Notes: generated by a model from the sequence alone, not told the origin. A stretch of 14,930 bases of DNA from JAQGMJ01 sp036271855 (GCA_036271855.1 DATAZV010000441.1:1-14930); one strand, 5' to 3'; counted from the stretch's first letter, positions 1 through 6,930 are shown. Numbers and translations are program-made.

Positions 1-1
1 T

Positions 2-2062
2 ACCGGCATGACCACGGAGGCGGCGCAGCGCTCGCCCGGCGTGCTTTTCGTCATGACCCACCTCAACGCTCCCCGCCTGCCGCAAGGCGGCAAGGCAGCG
101 TTCGAGCCGCCGGCCGGGCGCATGCTTTCGCTATTGCAGGACGACATGATCAGCTACAACGGCCAGCCCGTCGCGGTGGTGGTGGCCGATAGTTTCCAGC
201 ACGCGCTGGCCGGTGCGGCCCAGCTTCGCGTCGCTTACGAACGGCAAGGCGCGGCGCTCGACTTCGGCGCGGCCAAGCGCGGCGCCTACACGCCGAAAAA
301 GGCCGGCCGGGAAGAGGCGGATGTCGCCTGGGGCGATGCAGCCGCCGGCATGGGCCGCGCCGCCTTCCGCGTCGACCACGTCTACGGCACGCCGATGCAG
401 ACCCACAACGCGATGGAGCCGCATGCGACGCTGGCGGTCTGGCAGGGCGATCAGTTGACCATTCACGATTCCACCCAGGGTATTTCCGGCGCACGCAAGA
501 CGGTCGCCAAGACCCTCGGTATCGAGCCGGGCCAGGTGCGGGTGATCTCGCCGTTTGTCGGCGGCGGTTTTGGCTCCAAGGGCTCGGTGTGGTCGCATGT
601 GCTGCTGGCGGCAATGGCCGCGCGCGCGGTGCGCCGGCCGGTGAAGCTGGCGCTGGCGCGCCCCCAGATGTTCGGCCCGGTGGGTGGGCGGCCGCGCACC
701 GAGCAGCATGTGGCGCTGGGCGCGGCGGGCGATGGCCGCTTTACCGCCATCCGCCACGATGTCATTTCCCACACTTCGGTGATGGAGGACTTCGTCGAGC
801 CTTCGGCGGTGCAGACGCGCATGCTTTATGCCACGGACAACGGCGCCACCACCCATCGCCTGGTAAAGCTCAATGTCGGCGTGCCGACCTTCCAGCGCGC
901 GCCCGGCGAGGCCACCGGCACCTTCGCCCTGGAGTCGGCGCTGGACGAGCTTTCCTACGCGCTGAATATGGACCCGATCGAGTTGCGCCTGCGCAACTAC
1001 GCGGAAAAGGACCCGCATGACGGCAAGCCGTTTTCCAGCAAGTCCTTGCGCGAGTGCTACCGCATCGGCGCCGAGCGCTTCGGCTGGAGCCGGCGTCCGC
1101 GCCGGGCCGGCACCTTGCGCGAAGGCAATGAACTGGTGGGCTGGGGGATGGCGACAGCCACTTATCCGGCCAACCGCATGCCCGCTTCGGCTAGCGCGAA
1201 AATCCTGGCCGACGGCACCGCGGTGGTCCGCAGCGGCACCCAGGACATCGGCACCGGCACCTACACTGTAATGGCGCAGGTGGCGGCCGAAACCCTCGGT
1301 TTGCCGGTGGAACGGGTGCGTTTCGAACTGGGTGATTCGTCGATGCCGGACGCGCCGGTCTCCGGCGGTTCGATGACCGTGGCCAGTGTGGCGCCGGCGG
1401 TACAGGCGGCTTGCCAGGACGCCCGTGCCAAGCTGGTCGAAGCTGCCATCGCGGCCGGCGGCCCGCTGGCCGGCGCGGCGTGGGAAGACGTAAGCACGGA
1501 CAACGGCTGGCTGACGCTGCGCTCCGATCCCTCACGCCGGGTCTCGTTCGCCCGCGCGGTGGATGGCCGTGGCGCGATCGAAGGCAAGGGCGATACCAAG
1601 CCGGGCGACGATGCCAAGCAATACTCGATGCATTCGTTCGGCGCGGTTTTCGTCGAAGCGCGCGTGGACCGCGATCTGGGCCGGGTGCGGATACCGCGTG
1701 TGCTCGGGGTCTACGGCGTCGGCCGGCGCCTCAACGCCAAGACGGCGCGTAGCCAGTTGATCGGCGGCATCGTCTGGGGCCTGGGCATGGCGCTGATGGA
1801 AGAGACCAGCCTGGATCCGGCGAGCGGGCGCATTGTCAACGCCAGCCTGGCCGACTATCACGTGCCGGTGAATGCGGACATCGGCGACATCGAAGTGGTA
1901 TTCGTCGATGAGGAAGACCCGCACGTCAATCCGCTGGGGGCCAAGGGCATCGGCGAAATCGGTATCACCGGTGTCAGCGCGGCGGTTGCCAATGCGGTGT
2001 TTCACGCCACCGGGCGGCGCGTGCGCGATTTGCCGGTCACCTTGGACAAATTGCTGATCTAG
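2..2062 (+). CDS. Molybdopterin-binding (large) subunit of an aldehyde/xanthine dehydrogenase, PaoC/YagR-like, 5'-truncated
   Basis: Molybdenum hydroxylase catalytic subunit, expected to oxidise aldehydes or hydroxylate (hetero)aromatics with a Mo-cytosine dinucleotide cofactor. The frame is open to the left edge, and the first residues (TGMTTEAAQRSPGVLFVMTH) fit the inside of the a/b-hammerhead domain, so the ATG at 8 is probably internal. Roughly 50-60 N-terminal residues lie outside the window, judged from the usual ~730 aa of PaoC. Numbering from the ATG at 8, visible family motifs are FVGGGFGSKG, the RAPGEA cofactor loop, GTQDIGTGT, and near the C-terminus GAKGIGEIG with the catalytic Glu at residue 650 (codon 1955-1957). 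The stretch ARPQMFGPVGGRPRTEQH is typical of the YagR branch rather than of true xanthine dehydrogenases. The FeS and FAD subunits (PaoA/PaoB equivalents) would normally be encoded just upstream, out of view. Substrate unknown. Family certain; PaoC orthology only likely. Confidence 0.93.
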   Translation, partial: TGMTTEAAQRSPGVLFVMTHLNAPRLPQGGKAAFEPPAGRMLSLLQDDMISYNGQPVAVVVADSFQHALAGAAQLRVAYERQGAALDFGAAKRGAYTPKKAGREEADVAWGDAAAGMGRAAFRVDHVYGTPMQTHNAMEPHATLAVWQGDQLTIHDSTQGISGARKTVAKTLGIEPGQVRVISPFVGGGFGSKGSVWSHVLLAAMAARAVRRPVKLALARPQMFGPVGGRPRTEQHVALGAAGDGRFTAIRHDVISHTSVMEDFVEPSAVQTRMLYATDNGATTHRLVKLNVGVPTFQRAPGEATGTFALESALDELSYALNMDPIELRLRNYAEKDPHDGKPFSSKSLRECYRIGAERFGWSRRPRRAGTLREGNELVGWGMATATYPANRMPASASAKILADGTAVVRSGTQDIGTGTYTVMAQVAAETLGLPVERVRFELGDSSMPDAPVSGGSMTVASVAPAVQAACQDARAKLVEAAIAAGGPLAGAAWEDVSTDNGWLTLRSDPSRRVSFARAVDGRGAIEGKGDTKPGDDAKQYSMHSFGAVFVEARVDRDLGRVRIPRVLGVYGVGRRLNAKTARSQLIGGIVWGLGMALMEETSLDPASGRIVNASLADYHVPVNADIGDIEVVFVDEEDPHVNPLGAKGIGEIGITGVSAAVANAVFHATGRRVRDLPVTLDKLLI

Positions 2063-2068
2063 GAAGTT

Positions 2069-2116
2069 GACGCAAAGCCGGTAGATATGACCGTGCTTGA
2101 AAAAGCTACCGATGGG
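2069..2116 (+). promoter_or_regulatory. Candidate c-di-GMP-I (GEMM)-like riboswitch element
   Basis: Seven bases after the upstream stop codon lies GACGCAAAGCC (2069-2079), and 28 nt further on TACCGATGG (2108-2116). Both blocks are, from memory, identical to conserved segments of the Vibrio Vc2 c-di-GMP-I aptamer. CGGTAG (2079-2084) and CTACCG (2107-2112) can pair as a 6-bp stem between them. The 5' arm of the aptamer (GGGCAAACC in Vc2) would have to lie inside the end of the preceding coding sequence. Only a weak match, GGACAAAT (2044-2051), is there, and a GNRA-capped P1b hairpin is not obvious. It may therefore be a divergent or truncated GEMM relative. The downstream gene encodes a secreted low-complexity protein, a typical class of c-di-GMP target. 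Confidence 0.42.
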
Positions 2117-2144
2117 CCCAATGGCGCCGCCGGCAGATGCTGCA

Positions 2145-2209
2145 AATGCGCCCCGGGAGAGCACCTGCGCAGGAGACGGGCTGCGGGCATTTCCCTTGCT
2201 CATCAAGGG
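2145..2209 (+). other. Structured 5' leader upstream of the secreted protein gene
   Basis: Three potential helices follow the GEMM-like element. AAATGC-g-CC (2145-2153) can pair with GGGCATTT (2185-2192) with one bulged G. It encloses the 10-bp palindrome CCTGCGCAGG (2164-2173). It is followed directly by a perfect 6-bp hairpin, CCCTTG-ctcat-CAAGGG (2193-2209). No U-tract follows, so this is not an intrinsic terminator. It could be an expression platform or an mRNA-stabilising leader. The pairing was done by eye and no folding energy was computed. Confidence 0.35.
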
Positions 2210-2245
2210 TAGGTAGAGGAGAACGCAATTCTCTGAAAGGAGACC

Positions 2246-2905
2246 ATGATGCATAAATTGCAAAGAATGTTGCTTATTGGCGCCACCGCGGCCGCGGCCC
2301 TCGCGGGTTCCCAATCGTTCGCCGCGGGTGCCGCGGGTGGTGGTGCGGCGGCTGGCGGTGCTGCCGGCGCGGGCGGTGCTTCTGCGGCCGCCGGCGCAAG
2401 CACCGGCACGGGCGTTTCGGGCAGCGCGGGTTCCGGAGGTATGACGTCGAGCACCAATGGATCCACCGGCGGTACGACCTCGGGCACGGGATCGACCAGA
2501 CTGGGTTCGGCCTCGACGCAAGCCAGTGGCGGCGCAAGCACGACCGGTGGGGTCACCCCTTTCGGCGGGGACACTTCCCGATCCAACGGTTCGGCGGCGG
2601 GATCGGTGGATTTGAGCAGCAACGCAGCCGGTACGGTGTCGTCGCAACCCCTTGAGCTGACCGGCAGCGGCTCGAATGCCTTGTTGCCCGCGGTTCCTAC
2701 CCTTCCTGCCAGTAATGCGAATCCGACGGTGGCGCCGAACGGCACGATCACCGGTACGGCGTCGGGTGCGACCGCTGTTTCGCCCGGCACCGGCACGGTG
2801 ACGGGCCCTGCGACGCGGCCCAACGGCAGCACGGTCGGGTCGGTGGACATAGACTCCAGCAGGGACGTTTCGGGCACAACGATGTCGACCACGGGCCCGC
2901 AGTAG
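2246..2905 (+). CDS. Secreted Ala/Gly/Ser/Thr-rich low-complexity protein, function unknown
   Basis: A 219-residue protein that I do not recognise. The N-terminus (basic KLQR, then a hydrophobic LLIGATAAAALAG core, then SQSFA-AG) is a classical Sec signal peptide cleaved near residue 26-27. The mature part is almost free of aromatic and charged residues. Residues ~28-60 are a Gly/Ala tract, then come Ser/Thr/Gly tracts. A short motif occurs twice, as NGSAAGSVDLSS and NGSTVGSVDIDSS. No cysteine, no transmembrane helix and no C-terminal anchor are visible, so it should be periplasmic or extracellular and probably disordered. The SD AAAGGAGA (2236-2243) lies 3-4 nt from the ATG at 2246 and 6-7 nt from the next ATG at 2249, so the second Met may be the true start. 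It appears monocistronic, with a long structured leader upstream and a strong terminator downstream. Confidence 0.8.
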   Translation: MMHKLQRMLLIGATAAAALAGSQSFAAGAAGGGAAAGGAAGAGGASAAAGASTGTGVSGSAGSGGMTSSTNGSTGGTTSGTGSTRLGSASTQASGGASTTGGVTPFGGDTSRSNGSAAGSVDLSSNAAGTVSSQPLELTGSGSNALLPAVPTLPASNANPTVAPNGTITGTASGATAVSPGTGTVTGPATRPNGSTVGSVDIDSSRDVSGTTMSTTGPQ

Positions 2906-2926
2906 CGGGTATTCGCCCCGTCCCTG

Positions 2927-2956
2927 AATGCCGCGACTTTGTCGCGGCATTTTTTT
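2927..2956 (+). terminator. Rho-independent terminator
   Basis: A perfect 11-bp stem, AATGCCGCGAC (2927-2937) with GTCGCGGCATT (2941-2951), has a TTT loop and runs into an uninterrupted seven-T tract (2950-2956). It starts 21 nt after the stop codon of the secreted-protein gene and should end that transcript. Confidence 0.92.
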
Positions 2957-3101
2957 GGCCTCGGCAACAATGTATCCCGCAGGCGATTTCCGGTTGCTGA
3001 AGCAATTGGGCCAGAACCGAAACTGCCCGCAAGGTCCGGCCCGATGGGGGCAGGCTATTTGTGTATGCTTCGCTCCGGTAAAAAACATTCAGGGCTTGAA
3101 A

Positions 3102-3155
3102 ATGCAGCAAAAGCAGGATGGCGGCGCCGCAACAGCACAGGGTAGCCGCCCATGA
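3102..3155 (+). CDS. Possible 17-residue leader peptide (uORF) overlapping the methyltransferase start
   Basis: ATG at 3102 opens a 17-codon frame (MQQKQDGGAATAQGSRP) whose TGA (3153-3155) overlaps the ATG of the next gene in an ATGA arrangement. AGGG (3091-3094) sits 7 nt upstream of this ATG, a better-placed ribosome site than anything in front of the main start at 3152. Translation of the uORF could therefore feed ribosomes to the methyltransferase gene. The peptide resembles nothing known to me, and the overlap could be chance. Confidence 0.3.
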   Translation: MQQKQDGGAATAQGSRP

Positions 3156-5185
3156 GCAGCGCGATGGAGCAGGCGCGGGAATTGTTCACCGCCGGACTGG
3201 CGCGGCACGTCGAAAAGGACCATGCGGGCGCCGAAGAACTGTACCGGCAGGCGCTGGCATTGATGCCGGGGCGGCCGAGCATACTCTTCAATCTGGGGCG
3301 CCTGCTGCTCGACCTGGGACGGCTGGAGGAAGCCGAAGACCTGTTTCGCCAGGTGGTTGAACAGGCGCCCGACCACGAGAGCTGCTTCAACCTGGGCTTG
3401 GTGTTGTCGGGGCAGGGGCGTTTTGCAGACTCTCTCGCGCCCTATGAGCAGGCGATCGCCCTCAAGCCGGATTTCGCGCCCGCGCAGGCGGCGCGCGCCT
3501 GGACTCTGGAGCAACTAGGGCGTTTACAGGAGGCACTGGAAGGCCATGCACGCAGCGCGGAACTGGCCCCGGACAACAGCGAATACCAACTCAGTTTCAG
3601 CCGCTGCGCCGCCCAGTCCGGCGGCGAATTCGACCCGCGTGCGGCGCCGGTGCTGGAGACGGCCGCGCTCATCTGCCTGAAGGGCGCCAACATAGACTAC
3701 CAGCAACTGCAGGGCCTCTGCCTGGCGCTGCTGGAGCGCCGCTTCAAGCGCTTTCGCGAGCAGATGGAGGCGGCCGATTTCGATTGGGCGAAAGTCGCGC
3801 GGACCGCGCCGCAGGAACTGCGCGCGTTTTGTGGCGACTGGCTGTTGCTGGGCTCGCTGGAAAAAATCGCCTTGTCCGATTTCTCCAACGAAGCATTCTT
3901 CACCGGCCTGCGCCGCGGCCTGCTGGACCTGGCGCTGGCGGATGCGCGCGAGCCCGCGCTCGAGACCCTGGCTGCCGGCGTGGCCGTGCTGCTGGCCTGC
4001 CAGTGCTTTCTCAACGAATACGTGTGGGACCAGGGCGAGGAGGAGACGGCGCGGCTGTATCGGTATCTCGCTCGAGTGGAGTCCGGTACCGCCGCCGGCG
4101 GCAACGATCTGCAACTGGGCGTGCTGGGCTGCTACATGCCGCTGCATCAACATGCGGGCCTGGCCCGCTGGGGCAGGGACAATCTCGTGCAGGCCAGCCC
4201 GGCGCTACGCCGCCTGCTGCAAATGCAGGTGGCACAGCCGCTGGCAGAGGCGGAGATTGCGCAGGGTCTGTCCGAACTGGCGCCGATCAAGGACCGGACT
4301 TCGCAGGCCGTGAAGGCGCAGTACGAGGAAAATCCCTATCCGCGCTGGCTGTCGATTCCGCGCGCCACGCCGCTGCCCTATATCGAACAGATATTGCGCG
4401 ATATCGCGCCGTACCGGCCGTCGCTGCGGGCGGTGACGGCGACGCCGGAGATACTGGTGGCCGGTAGCGGCACCGGCCGCCATGCATTGAGCTATGCGCG
4501 CGCATTCAGCGGCGCGCGCATCACCGCCATCGACCTCAGCAATGCCAGCCTGGCCTACGCGGTGCGCAAGGCGCAGGAACTGGAAGTGCGCAACGTGCGC
4601 TTTTTACGCGGCGACATTCTCGACCTCGACGCGCTGGACCGGCAGTTCGACGTGATTTCAAGCGTCGGCGTGCTGCATCACATGGCCGACCCGGAGGCGG
4701 GCCTGCAGGCGCTGCTGCGCCGCTTGCGCCCCGACGGCTATCTCCTGCTGGGCCTCTACAGCGAACTGGCGCGGCGCGATATCGTCAGCATGCGCCGCCA
4801 GATCGAGGCGCAGGAACTGCCGGCCACGCCTGAAGGCATACGCGCCTGCCGCGCCTGGATGCGCCGGCAGCCGGGAGGGGAATTCACCCGCCTGATGCAG
4901 GAGGCGAGCGATTTCTACTCGACCTCGATGGTGCGTGACCTGCTGTTTCATGTGCAGGAGCGCCGCTATACGGTGCCGCAATTGCATGACATGCTGGCGC
5001 GCCACCGCCTTGAGTTCATCGGCATGGCGACGCATCAGCAGCCGCAGATCAAGGCGCTTTACCGGCAGAGTTATCCGCAGGACGAAGAGATGCTCGACCT
5101 GGCGCGCTGGGACGCGCTGGAAATGGAGCACCCGCACCTGTTTCGCGGCATGTATCAGTTCTGGGTGTGTCCGATCCCGGCGTGA
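3152..5185 (+). CDS. TPR-containing class I SAM-dependent methyltransferase
   Basis: A 677-residue cytosolic fusion protein. Residues ~7-142 form four consecutive 34-residue TPR units, ending in MPG, APD, KPD and APD respectively. Residues ~160-385 are a helical linker. The conserved block YEENPYPRW (391-399) precedes a Rossmann methyltransferase fold: motif I EILVAGSGTGRH (from 433), the acidic motif AIDLS (459-463), GDI after strand 3, and VGVLHHM (505-511). The ENPYPRW-plus-methyltransferase layout is a recurring proteobacterial family whose substrate is not established. TPRs suggest a protein partner or substrate. The start is fixed by an in-frame stop at 3143-3145, just upstream; ATG 3164 is an alternative. 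The Shine-Dalgarno sequence in front of 3152 is poor (see the overlapping uORF). A terminator lies upstream and a convergent gene downstream, so it is probably a single-gene transcript. Confidence 0.9.
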   Translation: MSSAMEQARELFTAGLARHVEKDHAGAEELYRQALALMPGRPSILFNLGRLLLDLGRLEEAEDLFRQVVEQAPDHESCFNLGLVLSGQGRFADSLAPYEQAIALKPDFAPAQAARAWTLEQLGRLQEALEGHARSAELAPDNSEYQLSFSRCAAQSGGEFDPRAAPVLETAALICLKGANIDYQQLQGLCLALLERRFKRFREQMEAADFDWAKVARTAPQELRAFCGDWLLLGSLEKIALSDFSNEAFFTGLRRGLLDLALADAREPALETLAAGVAVLLACQCFLNEYVWDQGEEETARLYRYLARVESGTAAGGNDLQLGVLGCYMPLHQHAGLARWGRDNLVQASPALRRLLQMQVAQPLAEAEIAQGLSELAPIKDRTSQAVKAQYEENPYPRWLSIPRATPLPYIEQILRDIAPYRPSLRAVTATPEILVAGSGTGRHALSYARAFSGARITAIDLSNASLAYAVRKAQELEVRNVRFLRGDILDLDALDRQFDVISSVGVLHHMADPEAGLQALLRRLRPDGYLLLGLYSELARRDIVSMRRQIEAQELPATPEGIRACRAWMRRQPGGEFTRLMQEASDFYSTSMVRDLLFHVQERRYTVPQLHDMLARHRLEFIGMATHQQPQIKALYRQSYPQDEEMLDLARWDALEMEHPHLFRGMYQFWVCPIPA

Positions 5186-5223
5186 CGCCGGCCAGGGTGG
5201 ATGGGCGGCCCAGGCGCGACGGT

Positions 5224-5928
5224 TCAGCCCTGATGCGCCGAGATCACCGCGTGAAATTCGCCCACACCCTCGACACTGGCCTGCAGCCGGTCTCCCGGCA
5301 GCACCGGGCCGACGCCGTCGGGCGTGCCGGTGTAGATCAGGTCGCCCGGCATCAGGCGGTAGAGCCGCGAGAGATTGGTGATGATCTCCGGCACGCTCCA
5401 GATCAATTGCGATAAATCGGTCTGTTGTTTCAATTCACCGTTGACGCTGAGCCGCAAGGCGCCTGATTCCGGGTGGCCGCTGCTTGCCGCGGGAACGATG
5501 GCGCTGCACGGGGAGGAGTGGTCGAACGCCTTGCCGTTCTCCCACGGATGTCCCGCCTTGGCGGCGGCGCGCTGCAGATCGCGCCGCGTCATCTCCAGGC
5601 CGACGGCGTAGCCGAAGATGTGCTCGCGCGCCTGTTGCAGGGCAATCTCCTCGCCCGCCTTGCCGACGGCCACCACCAGTTCCGCCTCGTACTGGTAGTC
5701 GGAGGTGGCGCTGGGGTAGGGCACCGGCGCGCCTTCCTCGACGATGGAATCGGGCGGCTTCTGAAAAAAGATCGGCGGGTCGCGTTCATCGGCTTCGCCC
5801 ATTTCGCGGATGTGGGCCAGGTAGTTGCGCCCGATGCAATAAATGCGGCGCACCGGATAGCGTGCCGAGGAACCGCGCACCGCCAGCGAGGGGCGCGGCT
5901 CGGGGTCGAATACCCATGGAATGCTCAT
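5224..5928 (-). CDS. Fumarylacetoacetate hydrolase family protein, fumarylpyruvate hydrolase (NagK)-like
   Basis: A 234-residue enzyme of the FAH fold, a usual size for the short NagK/FAHD1 branch. It is expected to cleave a C-C bond in a dioxo acid, for example fumarylpyruvate to fumarate and pyruvate at the end of the gentisate route. Visible motifs are VRRIYCIGRNYLAHIREMG (residues 26-44), the FFQKP loop, the metal ligands in YEAEL (E81, E83), GLEMTRRDLQ (110-119) and ENGKAFDHSSP. The third metal ligand is usually Asp in a (L/N)D motif but is Glu112 here. The start at 5928 was chosen over longer upstream frames because AAGGA sits 5 nt before it and homology begins there. It is transcribed divergently from the GntR gene across a region with two operator-like palindromes, so it is the likely target of that regulator. 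The exact substrate is inferred. Confidence 0.9.
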   Translation of the reverse strand: MSIPWVFDPEPRPSLAVRGSSARYPVRRIYCIGRNYLAHIREMGEADERDPPIFFQKPPDSIVEEGAPVPYPSATSDYQYEAELVVAVGKAGEEIALQQAREHIFGYAVGLEMTRRDLQRAAAKAGHPWENGKAFDHSSPCSAIVPAASSGHPESGALRLSVNGELKQQTDLSQLIWSVPEIITNLSRLYRLMPGDLIYTGTPDGVGPVLPGDRLQASVEGVGEFHAVISAHQG

Positions 5929-6026
5929 GCTTGTCCTTGCGTCGGCACCGACGGCGGGCGGCGAATCGTGCATTGACGATATTTTGGGGAAGTCCGTAGA
6001 GCCGAATTTGGTGATTAGGATGTGGA

Positions 6027-6036
6027 TTGTATCCAA
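6027..6036. promoter_or_regulatory. Operator-like half of a GntR site pair, FAH-proximal (TTGTATCCAA)
   Basis: TTGTATCCAA differs by one base from the perfect palindrome at 6091-6100. Read on the minus strand it contains TACAAT (6031 to 6026), a 5/6 match to the -10 hexamer, positioned to drive the FAH gene about 100 nt away. No good -35 was seen. Binding of the divergent GntR regulator here would cover the -10. Confidence 0.5.
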
Positions 6037-6043
6037 AAACAAT

Positions 6044-6062
6044 TTGGTGCGGGATGCACCAA
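6044..6062. repeat. Inverted repeat TTGGTGC-N5-GCACCAA between the two operators
   Basis: A perfect 7-bp inverted repeat (6044-6050 and 6056-6062) with a 5-nt spacer sits midway between the two TTGTATACAA-type sites. Its left arm is part of a 9-mer, AATTTGGTG, that also occurs directly repeated at 6005-6013 and 6041-6049. The size and symmetry fit a dimeric regulator site distinct from the GntR motif. No T-tract follows, so it is not a terminator. Confidence 0.45.
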
Positions 6063-6090
6063 CCGGGAGCCGTTTCATTTTCAGGCACGT

Positions 6091-6100
6091 TTGTATACAA
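6091..6100. promoter_or_regulatory. GntR/FCD-type operator TTGTATACAA overlapping the regulator's own -10
   Basis: A perfect 10-bp palindrome matching the TNGTNNNACNA-like pattern known for FadR-subfamily GntR proteins. On the plus strand, TACAAT (6096-6101) overlaps it and could be the -10 of the GntR gene that starts at 6143, implying autorepression. The -35 is weak. Its centre is 64 bp from the centre of the sister site, about six helical turns, so both sites face the same side of the DNA. Confidence 0.6.
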
Positions 6101-6142
6101 TAACCCGATCGTGTAAACAGCATATCGCAAGGAATCGAGCCG

Positions 6143-6910
6143 ATGAACACGGGATCACCACGCCCTTCGCCGCGACAGCCGGCCTCTTTCCCGCGTGCCG
6201 TGGCGAAAGGCCGTGCGGCAGGCAAGGCCGCCGTCGTGACCCTTGCGCAATCGGTGACCGACGCGCTGCGCAAGGCGATCATGGAGGGGCAGTTTCAGCC
6301 TGACGAACGCCTGCAGGAGGAATTGCTGGCCGAGCGCCTGAATGTTTCGCGCACGCCGATACGCGCGGCCCTGCACGGTCTCACCGCCGAGGGCCTGGTG
6401 GAATACGTGCCCAATCGCGGCTACAGCGTGCGCCGCCTGGATGCCGGCCAGTTGATCGCCGTTTTCGACGTCCGCGGCGCGCTCGAGGGCGTGGCGGCGC
6501 GCCTGGCGGCGGAGCGCGGCATGGATGAGGCCGCGCAGGCACAATGCCGCGCCGCGCTGGAAGAGGGCGACCGCATCGTCGCCAAGGGCCGGCTGTTGAG
6601 TGGCGACCGCAACCGCTTCAGCGAGGTCAACGCGCTGCTGCACGAAGCGGTATTGCGCGCGGCGGACAACAGCATGCTGGGCGACATGCTGCGGGTCTGC
6701 TACAACATCCCGATCTCCTCGGACCGCAACGTGCTGTGGCGCGATTTCGGCTGGCTGCGCCGCAGCCATGACGACCACCACCGCATCTTCGACGCCATCT
6801 GCCGGCGCGAGGGCGCGCGCGCCGAGCAACTGATGCGCGAACACGTGCATAGCGTCAAGCTGCACATGCGCGAGCAGATCGAAGGCACGGCGCCGGCGGT
6901 GCGTGCGTGA
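6143..6910 (+). CDS. GntR-family transcriptional regulator with FCD ligand domain
   Basis: A 255-residue regulator. A basic N-terminal tail (~30 residues) leads into a winged helix-turn-helix: helices from LAQSVTDALRKAIMEG, recognition region LAERLNVSRTPIRAAL (62-77), and wing YVPNRGYSVRRL (88-99). The FCD domain (~105-245) carries His residues of the metal/ligand pocket in VNALLHEAV, SHDDHHRIFDAI and MREHVHSVKLHM, so it belongs to the metal-binding, organic-acid-sensing FCD type. AAGGAA (6129-6134) lies 8 nt before the ATG. It is divergent from the FAH-family gene, with a perfect TTGTATACAA palindrome between them, and convergent with the acetamidase gene (20-nt gap). It is likely a local repressor relieved by a pathway intermediate. 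The effector is unknown. Confidence 0.95.
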   Translation: MNTGSPRPSPRQPASFPRAVAKGRAAGKAAVVTLAQSVTDALRKAIMEGQFQPDERLQEELLAERLNVSRTPIRAALHGLTAEGLVEYVPNRGYSVRRLDAGQLIAVFDVRGALEGVAARLAAERGMDEAAQAQCRAALEEGDRIVAKGRLLSGDRNRFSEVNALLHEAVLRAADNSMLGDMLRVCYNIPISSDRNVLWRDFGWLRRSHDDHHRIFDAICRREGARAEQLMREHVHSVKLHMREQIEGTAPAVRA

Positions 6911-6930
6911 AGTGCCGGCCAGGCAGCGCC

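Noticed and set aside
2067..2090. Sigma70 promoter (TTGACG plus TAGATA)
   Set aside because: Spacing between the hexamers is only about 9 nt, and TTGACG is better explained as part of the GEMM-like block.
2151..2187. Glycine-riboswitch-like GGGAGAGC segment
   Set aside because: The conserved CCGAAGG/GGCAA core is missing, and the downstream gene is not a glycine-metabolism gene.
1532..3088. Long minus-strand frame of 518 codons
   Set aside because: It overlaps the molybdenum hydroxylase and the secreted-protein gene, is Arg/His-rich without domains, and follows the codon-bias shadow expected opposite GC-rich genes.
5186..5223. Terminator between the convergent methyltransferase and FAH genes
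   Set aside because: Only a TGGGC-G-GCCCA palindrome with no workable loop and no T-tract.
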